Positions 1 through 13,200 of a stretch of DNA of 64,000 nt are shown one piece after another; positions within the stretch are counted from its first letter, which is position 1; the number at the start of each line of letters is the position of its first letter. The translations under genes and the position numbers were made by a program. The stretch is taken from contig NC_053415.1 in assembly GCF_016859285.1 (NCBI RefSeq), forward strand, positions 15,803,501-15,867,500. The letters are read 5' to 3'. The stretch comes from Xiphias gladius. Taxonomy: Eukaryota > Chordata > Actinopteri > Istiophoriformes > Xiphiidae. Under the pieces are notes generated by a model. It ran no database searches and had not been told where the DNA came from. It saw only the letters and a list, made by a program, of their open reading frames with translations.

Positions 1-1260
1 TTAATTTCTTAAAGCACCATCCTCATATTCAGTCTCTGAAAATATGAATACCTGAGAAGAGTACAGACTTTTAAAAGCCTGAAACCTGAACACCTCCCAT
101 TTGGAGAATGAATGCCCTTTTAAATTACAAAAAATGTCATTAAAAAACAAGCAAGCATTTTGGCTATAAAAATGGGGCAATAGAGCTTTGTTCAGTTTTT
201 TGGATTTCATCATAAACATCCTGATAATGATGTCTAGTTTAAAACAGCAGATGAGTTTTGTAATCACAAAGTTACAACTTCCCTGCTTGGTAATCCTACC
301 GCCCACCCTTGGGGATATTGCTGTCAGTGTGTGCACATGATTCCTGTTCTGTGTCAGTGAGTTCATTTTATTCACTGTTATACTTCTCATAGTGGTAAGA
401 GTGCAGTAAGTGGTAGAACTGAGGCCACAAGGCTGCTAATCTTTCTCAAACTTTTCTTCTCGTGGAGAATTGGTCAACTCACAAAATAGAAATCGAATGA
501 AGACCGTGTGTTTCCCCTGGTGTACTGGGTTCCTCCTCCTTAACTACAGCCTTTCCCTCGGTACCTTCCTGTACTGTTGTAGCAACTCCCATCTTACCCT
601 GAAGTCAACAGCCCCTCTTTAACCACTCGGCTCTGGACAACAGAAACATGGCTGCTGTGGCTGGAATTAAGTTTTGAGAAATCTGCCTGTGAATAAAGAA
701 TGTGTTGATGTACCTTTATAGATAAGAGAGCATTCTAAATAAAAAGAATTAGCATTGGTAATGTTTATCATCTGCCACGTTATCTATGCTCATTATGACT
801 CCTCAGTGTCAGTGGCCACTGAAAAAAAGCAGTTAGCATAAAGATTAGCCCGGAGATGGCACCTGTGACAACTCCGGGACAACTCTGGGAGTAATGGAGA
901 AAGGGGACAATTCTGTTGCACAGACTGCTGCACATATTTCTGTTATTGGCTGAAGGGAAACACTAGCAGTAATAGTATTAGATTCCTCACATTGAAGAGA
1001 TTGTATATACCCAACTGTCATAATAGAGCCCATCTCGCTTGTCCTAGAAAGGAATCTGTTGCACAACATGTCATCATTTTAGTGCTTGCTGAAGAGCACA
1101 GAGTGTTTGTTGGATCGAATCGTTGTCTCAGACTGGTGGCAAAAAGTCCTGCAACATATCCACCATTTTAGGGCTTTCAATTCCCTTCTCTGTTGTTAGA
1201 TATTATGTTAATTTGCAAGCCCTTAGATTTTGAATCATCTCTGTGTGTCTGTTTTCGCAG
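1..1260 (+). other. UGGT2 intron (left edge of window)
   Basis: This sequence precedes the first recognisable UGGT2 exon and ends in a normal acceptor (tctgttttcgcag). I see no exon-like stretch matching the UGGT family and no clear mobile element. It is AT-rich, with only short chance reading frames. Confidence 0.7.
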
Positions 1261-4200
1261 CTTTTACCGCTTTGTCTTGGAGTCTGATGTTACTTTCTTG
1301 GCCAACGACACAGTGTCTCCAGGACCAGTTGCCCACTTCATGGAGCTCCCAGAATCTCCACTCCTCACCCTGAATATGATCACACCAGAGAGCTGGATAG
1401 TTCAGGCGGTGCGCAGCCCCCATGACTTGGATAACATCCACCTGCAGGAGGTATCCTGCTCCTTAGTCATTACAACCTGGCAATCTTATCATTCTCATCC
1501 CTTAAGCAGAGTTGAGATTCTTTCTATTAATAATTCCCCCATTGATTTGTCCTCTTTAATTTATGTTTTTTCTCCAGGTGAGCAGGGTTGTGACAGCAGA
1601 GTATGAACTGGAGCACCTTTTGCTGGAGGGCCACTGTTTTGACCTGTCAACTGGCCAGCCTCCCCGTGGACTGCAGTTTACCCTCGGCATGAGACGTGAC
1701 CCGCTCATGTATGACACTATTGTCATGGCTAACCTGGTGAGCAGCCTCTCTCTTCCATACCAGAGTTACCAAGATAGTTTTCTTGCACTATGTTAGATAT
1801 ATGAAGTAGATATCATAGGAGTTAATTACAGTAGTAAGGAACAGATTTGGAACCGAAAGCATCTGGTGCCAGGGTTGAAAAAACGTGTGAATTGTATTCT
1901 TAACATGAATACTTAGACTCACTTTTTCAACTACAACAGGGATATTTCCAGCTGAAAGCCAATCCCGGTGCCTGGATCCTAAGATTGCGGGAAGGGAGAT
2001 CAGAGGATATCTATCAGGTTCTCACGTGAGTATTTGCCAGTGTCAACAGACTATTTTTAATGCCATTGTAGTCTTTCCTATCTTATCCCCTACAGATATT
2101 GAAAAAAAGTTAGATTATGATGCTAATTAGGTGACTTCATCAGTGGCTCAGCATCAAGGTTGTTCTCAGCTACCTATCCATTTCATGCTGGTAGCTATGA
2201 AACCCATCACTATGGTAACATGGAGAGCTGCTGACACTGTAGCAGCTCAAGGTTTTGATGAGCACAGGGAGTTCTGCTCAGTGCAGAGGGGAGAGAAACT
2301 GGTAGGAGGAAAGGGGTGCTATTAAAGAGAAGACAGAGTGGAGGAAGGATTCAGCTGGTCACCTGCCTTGCCATCCACCTCAGACTGCAGAATATCAGCA
2401 GCAGAATGAGTTTTAGTTAGGATGGCATAGGTGTCAAAGGCTACATATACTAGACAGAGTGCATTGGCTTTGTCTAATTTCCCTGGACGAATAGCAACAG
2501 TATAGTGCTTTGGTTGGTTTGATAAATTTTCTAAAAAATGCAATTTTCCCCAGACTTGTATTTTTTATTTATTTTTTAAGATTTTTTTTTTTTTGGCATT
2601 TTGTCAGTGTAGTCAGTGTAGTGATAGACCGGAAACATAGGGAAGGAGAAAGGGGTATGACATGCATCAAAGGTCCCTTTGCAGTTTTACAGCAAAATTA
2701 AAAGTACTGTGGCACTTTTTAATTTGATTTAAAACAATTATTATTATTTTTCGAGGGAATTTCTACCTTATCATATCATTTCTATGTAACATAATAAGGC
2801 AAAATAAGCCCCTCACATTCAAATTGCGATAATCCCAGCCATGTATGAGAGTCTACATAGGCAGCTGAAGTGCACCATACTAGATGCTACAATCACAGAT
2901 ATTGTCCTCTCTGGCTATCCTCACATAAGATTTAGGACACATACAGCCCTCAGTTCCCCTGGAATCATATTAGACAACCAAGATTTATTCCCCAATCCTC
3001 CAGGTGAAGCTAAGAGGTGATGTCATTTTTCACCTTGGCAGTGTCATTATTCTTGTGGTTAGCGGCACTCTGCTCTGGTTAGGTGGCCGATCAGAGCCTA
3101 GCGGGAGTGTCTGTACTCTCCAGTCCCAGAGCCTGTGTTTTCCTCTTGCACCCTGTGCTGCCACTGCGCCTCGCCCTGACAGCGATGAATGAGATGGCCA
3201 GCTCTCTTCTCCTCAGAGCAGGGATACAGATTGATCTCTGGTGCTTTCTAACACAAGCCCTAAAGGCTGAGCTGCACCGGTGACAGCAGAGGGGGCAAAG
3301 CACAAGCAGCACTTGAGCATAGGAGGGATGCACTTCGGGCCAAAGGAGGAGGGGGCATTTATCATAGTGATAAGGTTTGTTTTTTGCCTTTAGTAAGCAT
3401 TGGGGTCGTAATGGCTTGCTGTGCATCATAGCCTATTGCTCATCTCTGCCTGAAATTTGCTCTCTGGTGTTTCACCATCAGACCCTGCAGATCCTGTCTG
3501 CCATAACATATTCGCCACTGGACAAATCAGTCCTAAAACAATTACAGTAAAAGGCCATTGTTACGCAGTCAATACGGTATAGACTTTCTCATTAAATCTA
3601 CCAGTATATACAGCATGACTGGGAAGTAGTGATGGATAAAAGAATGCAAAGGTGATTCCTAATGATGATGGAGGGTAATGAATATGGTCAGAGGGTGACC
3701 CTGGCAGCTGTCCCAGTATCCACTTTTAAGTGTGTGCTCTCAATCTCTATCAGTGTTCTTTCCATTAGCTGCTGTTGTCTCCTTCATAGAGCAGTCTATA
3801 CTGTGTATTGTCTTGCACTCTTGCCATGGCTAAAACATGGTGGACTAAGGCACACTATTAGCATCCAAATCAAGTCAGACTGATTTGTTGAGTAGTTCTA
3901 CATTATCTAAGAATTTTAATAAGTAGTAATTTAGCTATTGGCCTGAAGTTAGCTAGTCAGCTGTATCAGATTGAACAGCTTAAAATCTTACCTGCAAATA
4001 TCAGCATTGGTTGGATTTAGATGCTAAATGGTCTGGTCCTTATTCTTCAAATCCATTGTTAAAGGTATCTGTCCTTAGCTAGTAGACTATAGTTACCAGT
4101 GCAAGTTTGTTTACATTGTATCTCTGTGACCCTGCTGGCTCATCTGTCATTCATACATATACATTGGTCTGCCCACTCAGAATGCTTGGAGGCTTTAAAG

Positions 4201-7200
4201 GAGCATTTGTGATACATCTCCAAAGATCTTTTTTTCTTTCTTTCATTAATAAAAAAGTATTATCCGTAAATTAATTGATTTCAAAAGGGGATGGCTTTTG
4301 TTGCTTCAGTTGGACTTTTTCGATAACCTATAGAATTAAACCTATAGAATTAATTGTTGTATGATATGTGATAGTACAGTTAACTGGACCTTGTTATGCA
4401 GTAAGAAAATGACAGCACTGGTACCTATCTGTAGCCAATTGATATGCTTGCCAGACTGAATCTGTTACGGATTTCTAGTTCAAAAGTTTGTGCCTAAGTT
4501 ATATATTGATAGAGCTGAATTATCTAGGTGGTACTAAAATGTTTAGATTGCTGTAGATTATCATAAAAATTAAATTGCGGTTGTACTGAATTGCTATTAT
4601 TTTGCAAATTATGTATTTTTTACTCTGTTGATACATTTTATCCTCCAGTCTGCTGATCAGTTTCAGTCTCCAGGTGGGGCTTCAGCTTTGTTAGACTAAC
4701 CAGGTGCAGAGCCATTGTTGAGATTTCATAATAATTGATTTTTACCCTCAGTGATGGTACATTTTTACTCTTAATCCACATTTTCAGGCATGATGGAACC
4801 GATTCCCCTGTAGATGCTGGTGATGTTATAGTTGTGCTGAACAGTTTCCACAGTAAGATCATCAAAGTCAGAGTGAGTGTTTCATATGTACATTAAATGC
4901 TTCATAGCACCGAATATTATTGAACTTACAGTAAAATGCTCTTCTGCAGTTTTCTATGATGTGCATATCTTTCACAGGTCACAAATTGAGGATCTTGAAA
5001 TAATTTTACACAGTCCGTGATAAAAGCAGTAAAAGCATCATTGCTTTGTGTCTCCTCTCTCTTTGTAGGTGCAGAAAAAGGCAGAGAAAATCAATGAAGA
5101 TCTGTTAAGTGAAACTAATGAAAGCAAAGGCATATGGGACTCCATAGCAAGGTGTGTAATCTGTTCTCACATACAGCTAAAATTTGGTTTGTTTCAGTAG
5201 GTTTAAAATCTTCCCGCAGCTGACTGGCAGTAACAACTGTGAGCTCATTGATTGGTTGGTTTGTTGACGTGCCTTCTGTTTGTCAATTATACATTATACT
5301 CTCAGGAGATCTTATTCCTCCCCTGGATCCAGACTGCAATACTATGCTGTAAGATCTAGTCTTGCAAAAAATATGTGCTTCTGTAGGTATGTGTGTGTGT
5401 TCATTTGTGTGTTTTCCCCCAACACTTCCTAACTGTGTGATCCTGTCTCCTCACTTAATGCTTGCTGTATGAAGTGTTTGGAGCACTTTTGAGAAAAGGT
5501 AGGCAGTATTGCTGCAACCCATTTAACACTAAAACTTCTTTCTCATACTCATTAGCATGCAGTGTTTATTGGTTGCTTTCAACTGCGGTGTTGTTATCAG
5601 TTTTGTAATGAATTGGGGGGACTTAATATTATTTTTAACAGGATATGGTAATGTTGTAGAGCTGTGTTTAAATTATATTTACAATGTCATGTTTTCTTTT
5701 GCATTTATTTATTTGATTTTTTTTTTAAATTTATTTATGCTAACACTTACATACAGCCATTACATATACTGTGTTTTTGAAAATTTAATGTGAATTCAAA
5801 TATTGTAGTGTGAACTGTGCTCTTGTATTTATCATCAACCCTGATGTGTTACTGATCAGACTGCAGGTAAAGGTGGCTGCCTTAGTTCTGTGAATGTGGA
5901 TTGTCACCTGTCTGGTGGAGAAGCAGCCAGAACAAGGGCAGAAGGTAGAGCAGTACCAATCAGATAAATCTTTGCTCATCTTGACGCAGAGCACAAGCTT
6001 TGGAGCCATAATCTTGAGTAAGGGCTGGACTGTCTCTCCTCCTGGATTTCACCAGGGTGAGATGGGCCAGCTCAAGGTGCCGATACTTTTGAGGCAATGG
6101 TTAAGCAACACTGTGTTGGAGTTCGCCTTGGAGAACAGGGGGACCATTTGTATAAGGTCTGTGCGTGTGTGTGTGTCAAGTATGTATTTGAGGCTGTGGA
6201 GAACTTCAGAGTTCTGCTGGAAGACCTCATTGCTCATATGGGTAACCCCTGAAGGGTCTTGAATTTGTGTGCTAGGCATCGAGTATAACAAACACCATAT
6301 TCAAGCATTAATATACTTAACATCAGAGAAACCATAGACAAAAAATGGTTGATTGACTTTGTAGTTAAATAGGCAACTGCTGCCGTATGTCTTGGACACT
6401 AGAATGAAGAGAGGACACCAGCAGTGCAGGATGCCGTGAAGTTAAAGGAGGAAGCCTTTTGCTCTTTGCTGGCTAAGGGAACTTCCCAGCAGTACCAGGA
6501 TGCTGCAAACTGATTGTTGAAACTCACATTCACTAGGAGCAGTGCAGACTCCGTCCTAGTCATAGAAATTTGGTTCAGCTCTTTGACTGGAGGCCATGTA
6601 ATGCTCATCCAGTCTACATGTCATTTGTGGGCATTGGAAGGGCTATGACCATATATATTTAGGTGTTTGGGAATATCTTGCTCTTACTGCGAGCCATCTG
6701 GTCCTTGTGTAAGTGGAGTAAGAGCTGTGTCTGTATTTTCCACAATAGACCAAGCACGTTCTTGGTGGGCTCAGCCTCAGGGAATGGCTTGAGGAGCTCG
6801 GAGTAGAATCACTACTCCTTCATGTTGAAATAAACTAATTCAGGTGGATCAGCTGTCTGATCAGGATGTATCCTGGACACATCCTTTAGAGGTATTCTAG
6901 GCTTGTCCAGCTGGGAGGATATCCAAGGCAGACCCAGAACAAAATGAGGAGATTACAAATCCCCCCTTGGTCATGGCATCTGCTAATTAGGAACTCTAGA
7001 ATGTCGTTAGGGGGAAAAACATTTGAGCTACCCTGTATAGCCTGCCTCTGCCTTCACCAGGACCAGATAAGAAGCTGAAAGTGGTTTGACAGATGGATGA
7101 ATAGATTTATAATTGAATGTAATCTTAAACCCATTTCCCATGGTATGCTTGCATTTGAGCAATAAAAATACTCATAACATTAAAAGGTTACATAAACAAA

Positions 7201-9983
7201 AGGTTGAATAAGATGGTTTCAAGAGACATAATTGCTCCTTAAGTGCCTGTGATGCATGACTCTAAAATTTGACTGCATTTGCATCTGGCATGATTCCAGT
7301 GTATCCTCCTTTCAAAATAAGAGTTCATAAATCTTAAGAGTTAGAAGCCACTCGTCACGTTGAGCAAAAAAGTCTAATTATATATCCTGTACTGTGCTTA
7401 AACATTGTGGAGTGTTTAACCTCAACATCCCACTCCTTCCCATTAACATTGAGTGAAGGAAGCTGGTCTCAATTCAAGTTTTGAATGTCGACTAAGGACA
7501 GACTGAAAGAAAGCATTGTTGAAAACCACCAAATACCGTTTAGTCTGAGTAACAGATGATGAAAAATGTTGAATCAATGTTTACTTGTTAGACAGTTAAA
7601 CCTGCAGAAGAAAATATTTTTCTCATTAATGGAACAGACTGGTTTTCACAGGACTCAGATTGATAGTCCAAGAAAAATTAACAATTAAAAAAAAAAAGAC
7701 TGCACAACACAAAAATAATGCAAGGTTTGCAAGAGTAAAATGGTTCTGAATATTTCAGCAAAGACATTTTGACTTTGACCTGTGATCTTAGAAAATATGG
7801 TTGGTTTGAAAATAAAGAAGTCTTTCTACCCATTACTTCATTTGTAACCTAAGAATGCTTTGAGGGATTCTTGTAAAGGGTGGGCCTGAAGGCCATGTAT
7901 TGATCTAACACCTCTGAAGAATTATTGAGGTGGATCCATCCATCAGCAGGCATCAGTAAGTCTAAGTGACAGTTGTTACAAATTCTCTCATCTTTAAAGG
8001 GAGCTTTATCTTTACAGAGCAATAATCAGCCTGACTGAAAATATATTCTTTCCTCTTCTTTATTGCTCTATTTCTTACATCTTTGTTCTTACTCCTTAGT
8101 TTTATGATTTCTTTCTTTTGTGCTTTCTTCATGCTGTCTTCTTGGTCTTTGGTGGTGGGGAAAAATGAAGGAAAGTTGTCCCCTAATTGTACTCTCAGCC
8201 TGGGGAACTGAGGATTTAATGTTCTTTATGCTGCTCTTTAGAAATCAGAAACATCAGGGCCACACAGGGTGTGAGAGACCGTCAGTGGCTATATTACCTG
8301 AGGGAGTTATTCAGACTTTAGGTGGAGGGTGCGGTAAAAGCTACCTCTCCCTAAGTAGTGAAGACCGTGGAGAGTGTTAGATGGGGCCTTTGCCATCAAT
8401 GTTTTTTTACAAACTGAATCGAGACAATAGGGAGGGTGCTCCATATCATATATTTGCTCTGTGTTTAATATTTGAGATATGGGAAAAGATGAGAGTGGTT
8501 TTGTCTGTGGCTTTGTATATGGCTTTGTATATGCTGGGGCTCAGCATGGGCAAAAGCAAAAAGTGTTTGCGGAGCACATAGCTCAGATTAACTGAACCAC
8601 AGAGTAATAAATTGTTGTGATAAGGATGCTGTCCATGTTGGGGAAACTGGTTGTGGTTTTATTTGTCATGGTGTGCTGTTTGGGTAAAATGTATGTAGGT
8701 GTGTCAGCAGTTCTTCATGATTAAAAACCTTGCTTCTGAAATATTAACCAACAAAACTCCAATCGTGTATGACTCGGAAAATATTTTTGCCATCACATTC
8801 CATCATTACTGACTGAACTGACCAAATATCTTAAATTGTTCCCAGTGGAGTGATGCTTACTTATTTATTACCTCTTCTGACAACTTTTATACTACTATAC
8901 ACTTTAGACTGCATGCCATGACCAGATTTCTACCCAAACTTTGTCCGCTAATAGAGTTTATACTCTGGTGGGCTTTTCTTGCTTTGTTAATGTTTTGGAA
9001 GTTTTTTATGATATGATTTTTTTGACCATTCATTACAGCAAAAAGCCTAGCGAATAGCTCTATACATAAAGGAAAAGATGGGAAAATAAGGAGCAAATTA
9101 GAGTTAGGGTTTATAATACATATGTGCATCGGCTATTTGTCTTTAGGTCTTCTTGTCTTCTCTCTGGCTCAAAACTTTATGTTGATTTCTTGATGATCTC
9201 CACACAGATGTGTGAAACATCCTGCTCAGCATACAGACTTGGAGATAAAACAGAAGTAGAGTTTTGTATGGTTAGTGCTGTCCACTGCTCAGGATTTATC
9301 CAGAGCTCTATGGATCCTTCCAGAGGTCCAGATTATCTTGGGTGAGTCAGCCAAATGGGCTCTCACCTGACCCTCTAAAGCTGCTTATCTGGGGGGGCCC
9401 ACTGTTGTGCTGGAGGCCCTTCATAATGGCTGGTTTAGTCATGGCAGACAGTTTGTATCCACAGACCCCACAAATATGTGGTGATTCCCCAGAAGCCAAC
9501 TGATTTAGAGAGAGCAGTGGTTAGATTTTAGGAAGATATTTGGTACAGTGCAGGGAGAAAAATGTAGTAAATGTTTTCAGAAGGACAGACAAAAAATGAC
9601 AATTTAATGGAAAAAAAAGTCATGCGGTGTCCCTGGGTCTTCACTGAGTTTGTGTTTTATGCTTGTGACTTGCTTACCAGTCCGGCTCTTATGTGTGTGT
9701 GTGTGTCAGAGTTTTAGAGGACATGTAGAGACAAACATTATGCTCCCTCCCCTCCCTTCACACCTCAGTCTCGCTCACCGGTGTCTTCCTGGAGCCTTGA
9801 GGCCATTGCAGTGGCTGTGATTGAATGTGGGAGAGACACTCATTCCCTCTTCAGCAGTCTGTTTCAGACAAGGACACACAGTTTGACTGCAGACACATCT
9901 ACCCCCCAGCATAAGTCCTGATTTCTGTGTGCTAAATGTGCCTTGCATCATGACCCTCTGCTCCTTGATAGCAGATGGGTTAT

Positions 9984-10049
<66 letters not shown>

Positions 10050-10157
10050 ATGTGTGTGTACATGTGTGTATGTATGTGTACATGTGTATGTATGTGTGTG
10101 TGTGTGTGTATGTGTGTATATGTATGTGTGTGTATGTGTATATATATGTGAATATGA

Positions 10158-10189
<32 letters not shown>

Positions 10190-10196
10190 GTATATA

Positions 10197-10251
<55 letters not shown>

Positions 10252-13200
10252 TAATGTATATATATGTATATATATAATGTATTTTAATGCATTTTCACAA
10301 CCTATATCCCCTTCACTTCTGATGTCGCACATGCATCAGGCCACTAAAATTACAAAAAAGTATGTCTAAAATTTGGACACTGTGGACAGTGCCCCTTTAT
10401 GATAGTGCGGTTTGTGCTCTGCAGCTTTATTCACAAAATGGTGCCTGATGTGTTTATTTCATGTTTACTGTTACCGAAAATTTTGATCCCATGACATAAT
10501 GCTCCCATTTAAAACTTAGTGCGTATGTGGTTAGCTGTTAAGTGATCTGATACAAATGAATCCTGCTTTTTCTTTACCTTGTATTATGAACTCTATGCTC
10601 CAGCTATGAACTCCAGCTATGCAGGTATATAAGCATAAGGAGCTGTTTAAATGTTACAACTGCCTTTACTGTGTCTGTTCTAATGCGTTGATTATTTCAG
10701 CTCTGTAGTGGAGTGCCAGCAGGAGAACTGAACTGCTGTTAAAATCACATCAAAACTGTCGCTTTTCAGAGCATTGTCATTCCCTGTATTATTTTTTCAT
10801 GTAAATAAAACACCTTAGTTTGCTGCACAGTGATGCATGGTTGGTTTGAAAATGTTTTCTACTGGATGGTAGAGCTATTATTACTCCTGGCTTTACAAAA
10901 GCATGGTGGACACTGGCTCGTTCGGATTTACTGTCACTATGTGAAAAACAGGCATCAATCAAAGCACAAAAGACTCATGTACTATGGTCTCATTTACAGC
11001 ATCACGGGTGGTGGCTCCAAGAAAGATGATGGAGAGAAGAAGAGAGAAGATGTTCTAAACATATTTTCTGTGGCCTCAGGCCATCTGTACGAGCGTTTTC
11101 TGAGGTGGGTCGCTTTGAGTTCACAAACACACACCCTGGAATACTTACTGTCCAGGTCTTACACATTACATTCCTTTTAATCCTGATCCTGAGACTCACT
11201 TCTTAGTCATTACTATCTCTGTCTTAGAATAATGATGCTGTCTGTCCTTCGGCATACCAAAACACCTGTCAAGTTCTGGTTCCTCAAGAATTACCTCTCC
11301 CCATCTTTCAAGGTACTTCCCTGACTGCACGACTCCATACAAGCATTTTGTTTTTCCTGCTTGTTCAAAATAACGCAATCAGAGGTCTTCAGAGATTTTT
11401 ATACTGAGTAAAGAAAGTGTCTTGCATTTGATTTCTTTGACCTCTGGTGTTTGTGTTTATTTTTTTTCGGTGCATTTAGGAGACTATCTCTCACATGGCA
11501 GAGTCATATGGCTTTCAGTATGAATTGGTGCAGTACAAGTGGCCCCGTTGGCTCCACCAGCAGACTGAGAAGCAGCGCATTATCTGGGGATACAAGATCT
11601 TATTCCTGGATGTTTTGTTCCCCTTGGCTGTGGACAAGATCATCTTTGTGGACGCCGACCAGGTTAGGATCAAATTGGATTGACAGGAGAGAGCAATGTT
11701 TAAGTGTGCAGCTGTCAGTGAGAGACTCGACCGGATCAGTCTCAGCGCTGGTGTGAAGATTGGATGAGATTTTGAACACCACTGAAGTGTCGTCAATCCT
11801 CTCTGTCCTTACCAATGTTCTCACTCTCTCTCTCACAGATAGTTCGGGCTGATCTGAAGGAGTTGAGGGATTTAGACCTGAAGGGTGCTCCTTATGGTTA
11901 CACACCGTTTTGTGATAGCCGGAAAGAGATGGAAGGCTACCGCTTCTGGAAAACCGGCTATTGGGCCTCACATCTGGGACACAGAAAATACCACATAAGG
12001 TATACTTCCATAGCAAACTGTGAAATGGATTATAGCAGCACTAACTGTTTTGAATACCTGAAAAGGATTTCTGATATTTTACTTGTCAACCATATAGACT
12101 CTACTTCACTATAATCTGCTTCATTCTGTTGTTCATTATTAGTATTGTTATTTTTCAGGAGAATGAAGGTAACCAACCTTATAACATAGGCAGCAGAATA
12201 AATCTGTGCGTTTTAATATATTCGCATTCACAACATTGTGTTTCTACAGCCACCGTCTTCCTTGTAGGCCATTCGTCCAATTTATTTGGCTGGGAACATT
12301 CATTGGATTCAGTATATTATCTGGAGGACTTATTTGTTGTTCTGCAATTTTTTTTTTTTTTAAATTCTTCTCAAATCCAAAATATGACGGGAAAGAAAAA
12401 GACACTGTATTTTTGTATTCTTGTATTTAGAGGCTAAAGGTGCTGTAGTTGTTTTTGGTGTTCTTCCTCCCTCAATCTATCTGGATCTCAGAAAAATTTT
12501 AAGTCTAAGAGGAGTCTGAATTTTTAATGTAGTTTTAAATAAATAGAATTTAATTAATCCACTAGAAGTTATCTCTGTAAGAAACTATTGACATTTTTTG
12601 ATAGAAAAGTAAAATTATTTTCCCCAGATTCCTTTGCACAGGCTGAAATCAATTAATATTGAATACTGTCATATTGGATTATACACCATTTTAAATTTTC
12701 CAACAAATAAATAAATTAAAAAAAAATTTGCTACACTACAATATTGTGTTCATCCAGTTTCCATGGCAATTGAACCTCACCAAATATAGTTGCAATTCTT
12801 GCGGCTATATTGTACAATCTGATTTATTATACACAGCCACGATACATATTAAATCAAGTGCTAGGCATAAAATGAGGCTCAGCTCCGTGCTTGACGTATG
12901 GAGTTCTACTTCTGTCAGTGTGGTGGCTAATCATGTGGCAGCCAGTAGCTGAACACAGAGCTGCCGGGTTAACTTTAAAAAAGACGAGTCAGAAAAGTGT
13001 AGTGATTTGATAGGAAGCCACTGTGCTGCTCAGCTCTGTGGTGCAGGACAAAATCAGGAAGGGTGAGAGATGATCCATATCAGGGAGCCCAGGGAAAACA
13101 TAAGGTAGCGAACATCCTCCGGCAGACTTATATCTAATAAGTGATAAGTGAAACTACACAGTCTACACCTTGGGTTTATTAATATGCCATGTTAGGCACA

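Larger units (their letters stand above)
5152..10999 (+). other. Large UGGT2 intron with Rex3 relic and compound microsatellite
   Basis: This intron of nearly 6 kb is the longest in the visible part of UGGT2. It holds a decayed Rex3-type retrotransposon and a long GT/TA compound repeat, both listed separately. The remaining sequence is AT-rich and shows no conserved coding potential; the reading frames around 8120-8580 and 9124-9345 resemble no family I know. Confidence 0.6.

Noticed and set aside
5894-6291. ORFs of 80-122 codons just left of the Rex3 relic
   Set aside because: They probably belong to a further decayed part of the same element; no intact domain could be recognised.
9775-10369. 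Long overlapping ORFs on both strands (Cys-Val and Thr-His repeats)
   Set aside because: They are translations of the compound GT/TA microsatellite in a UGGT2 intron; no non-repeat coding signal.
12129-12437. ORFs in the UGGT2 intron at 12000-13349
   Set aside because: AT-rich frames with no family match; UGGT2 continues directly from 11999 to 13350 in the correct phase.
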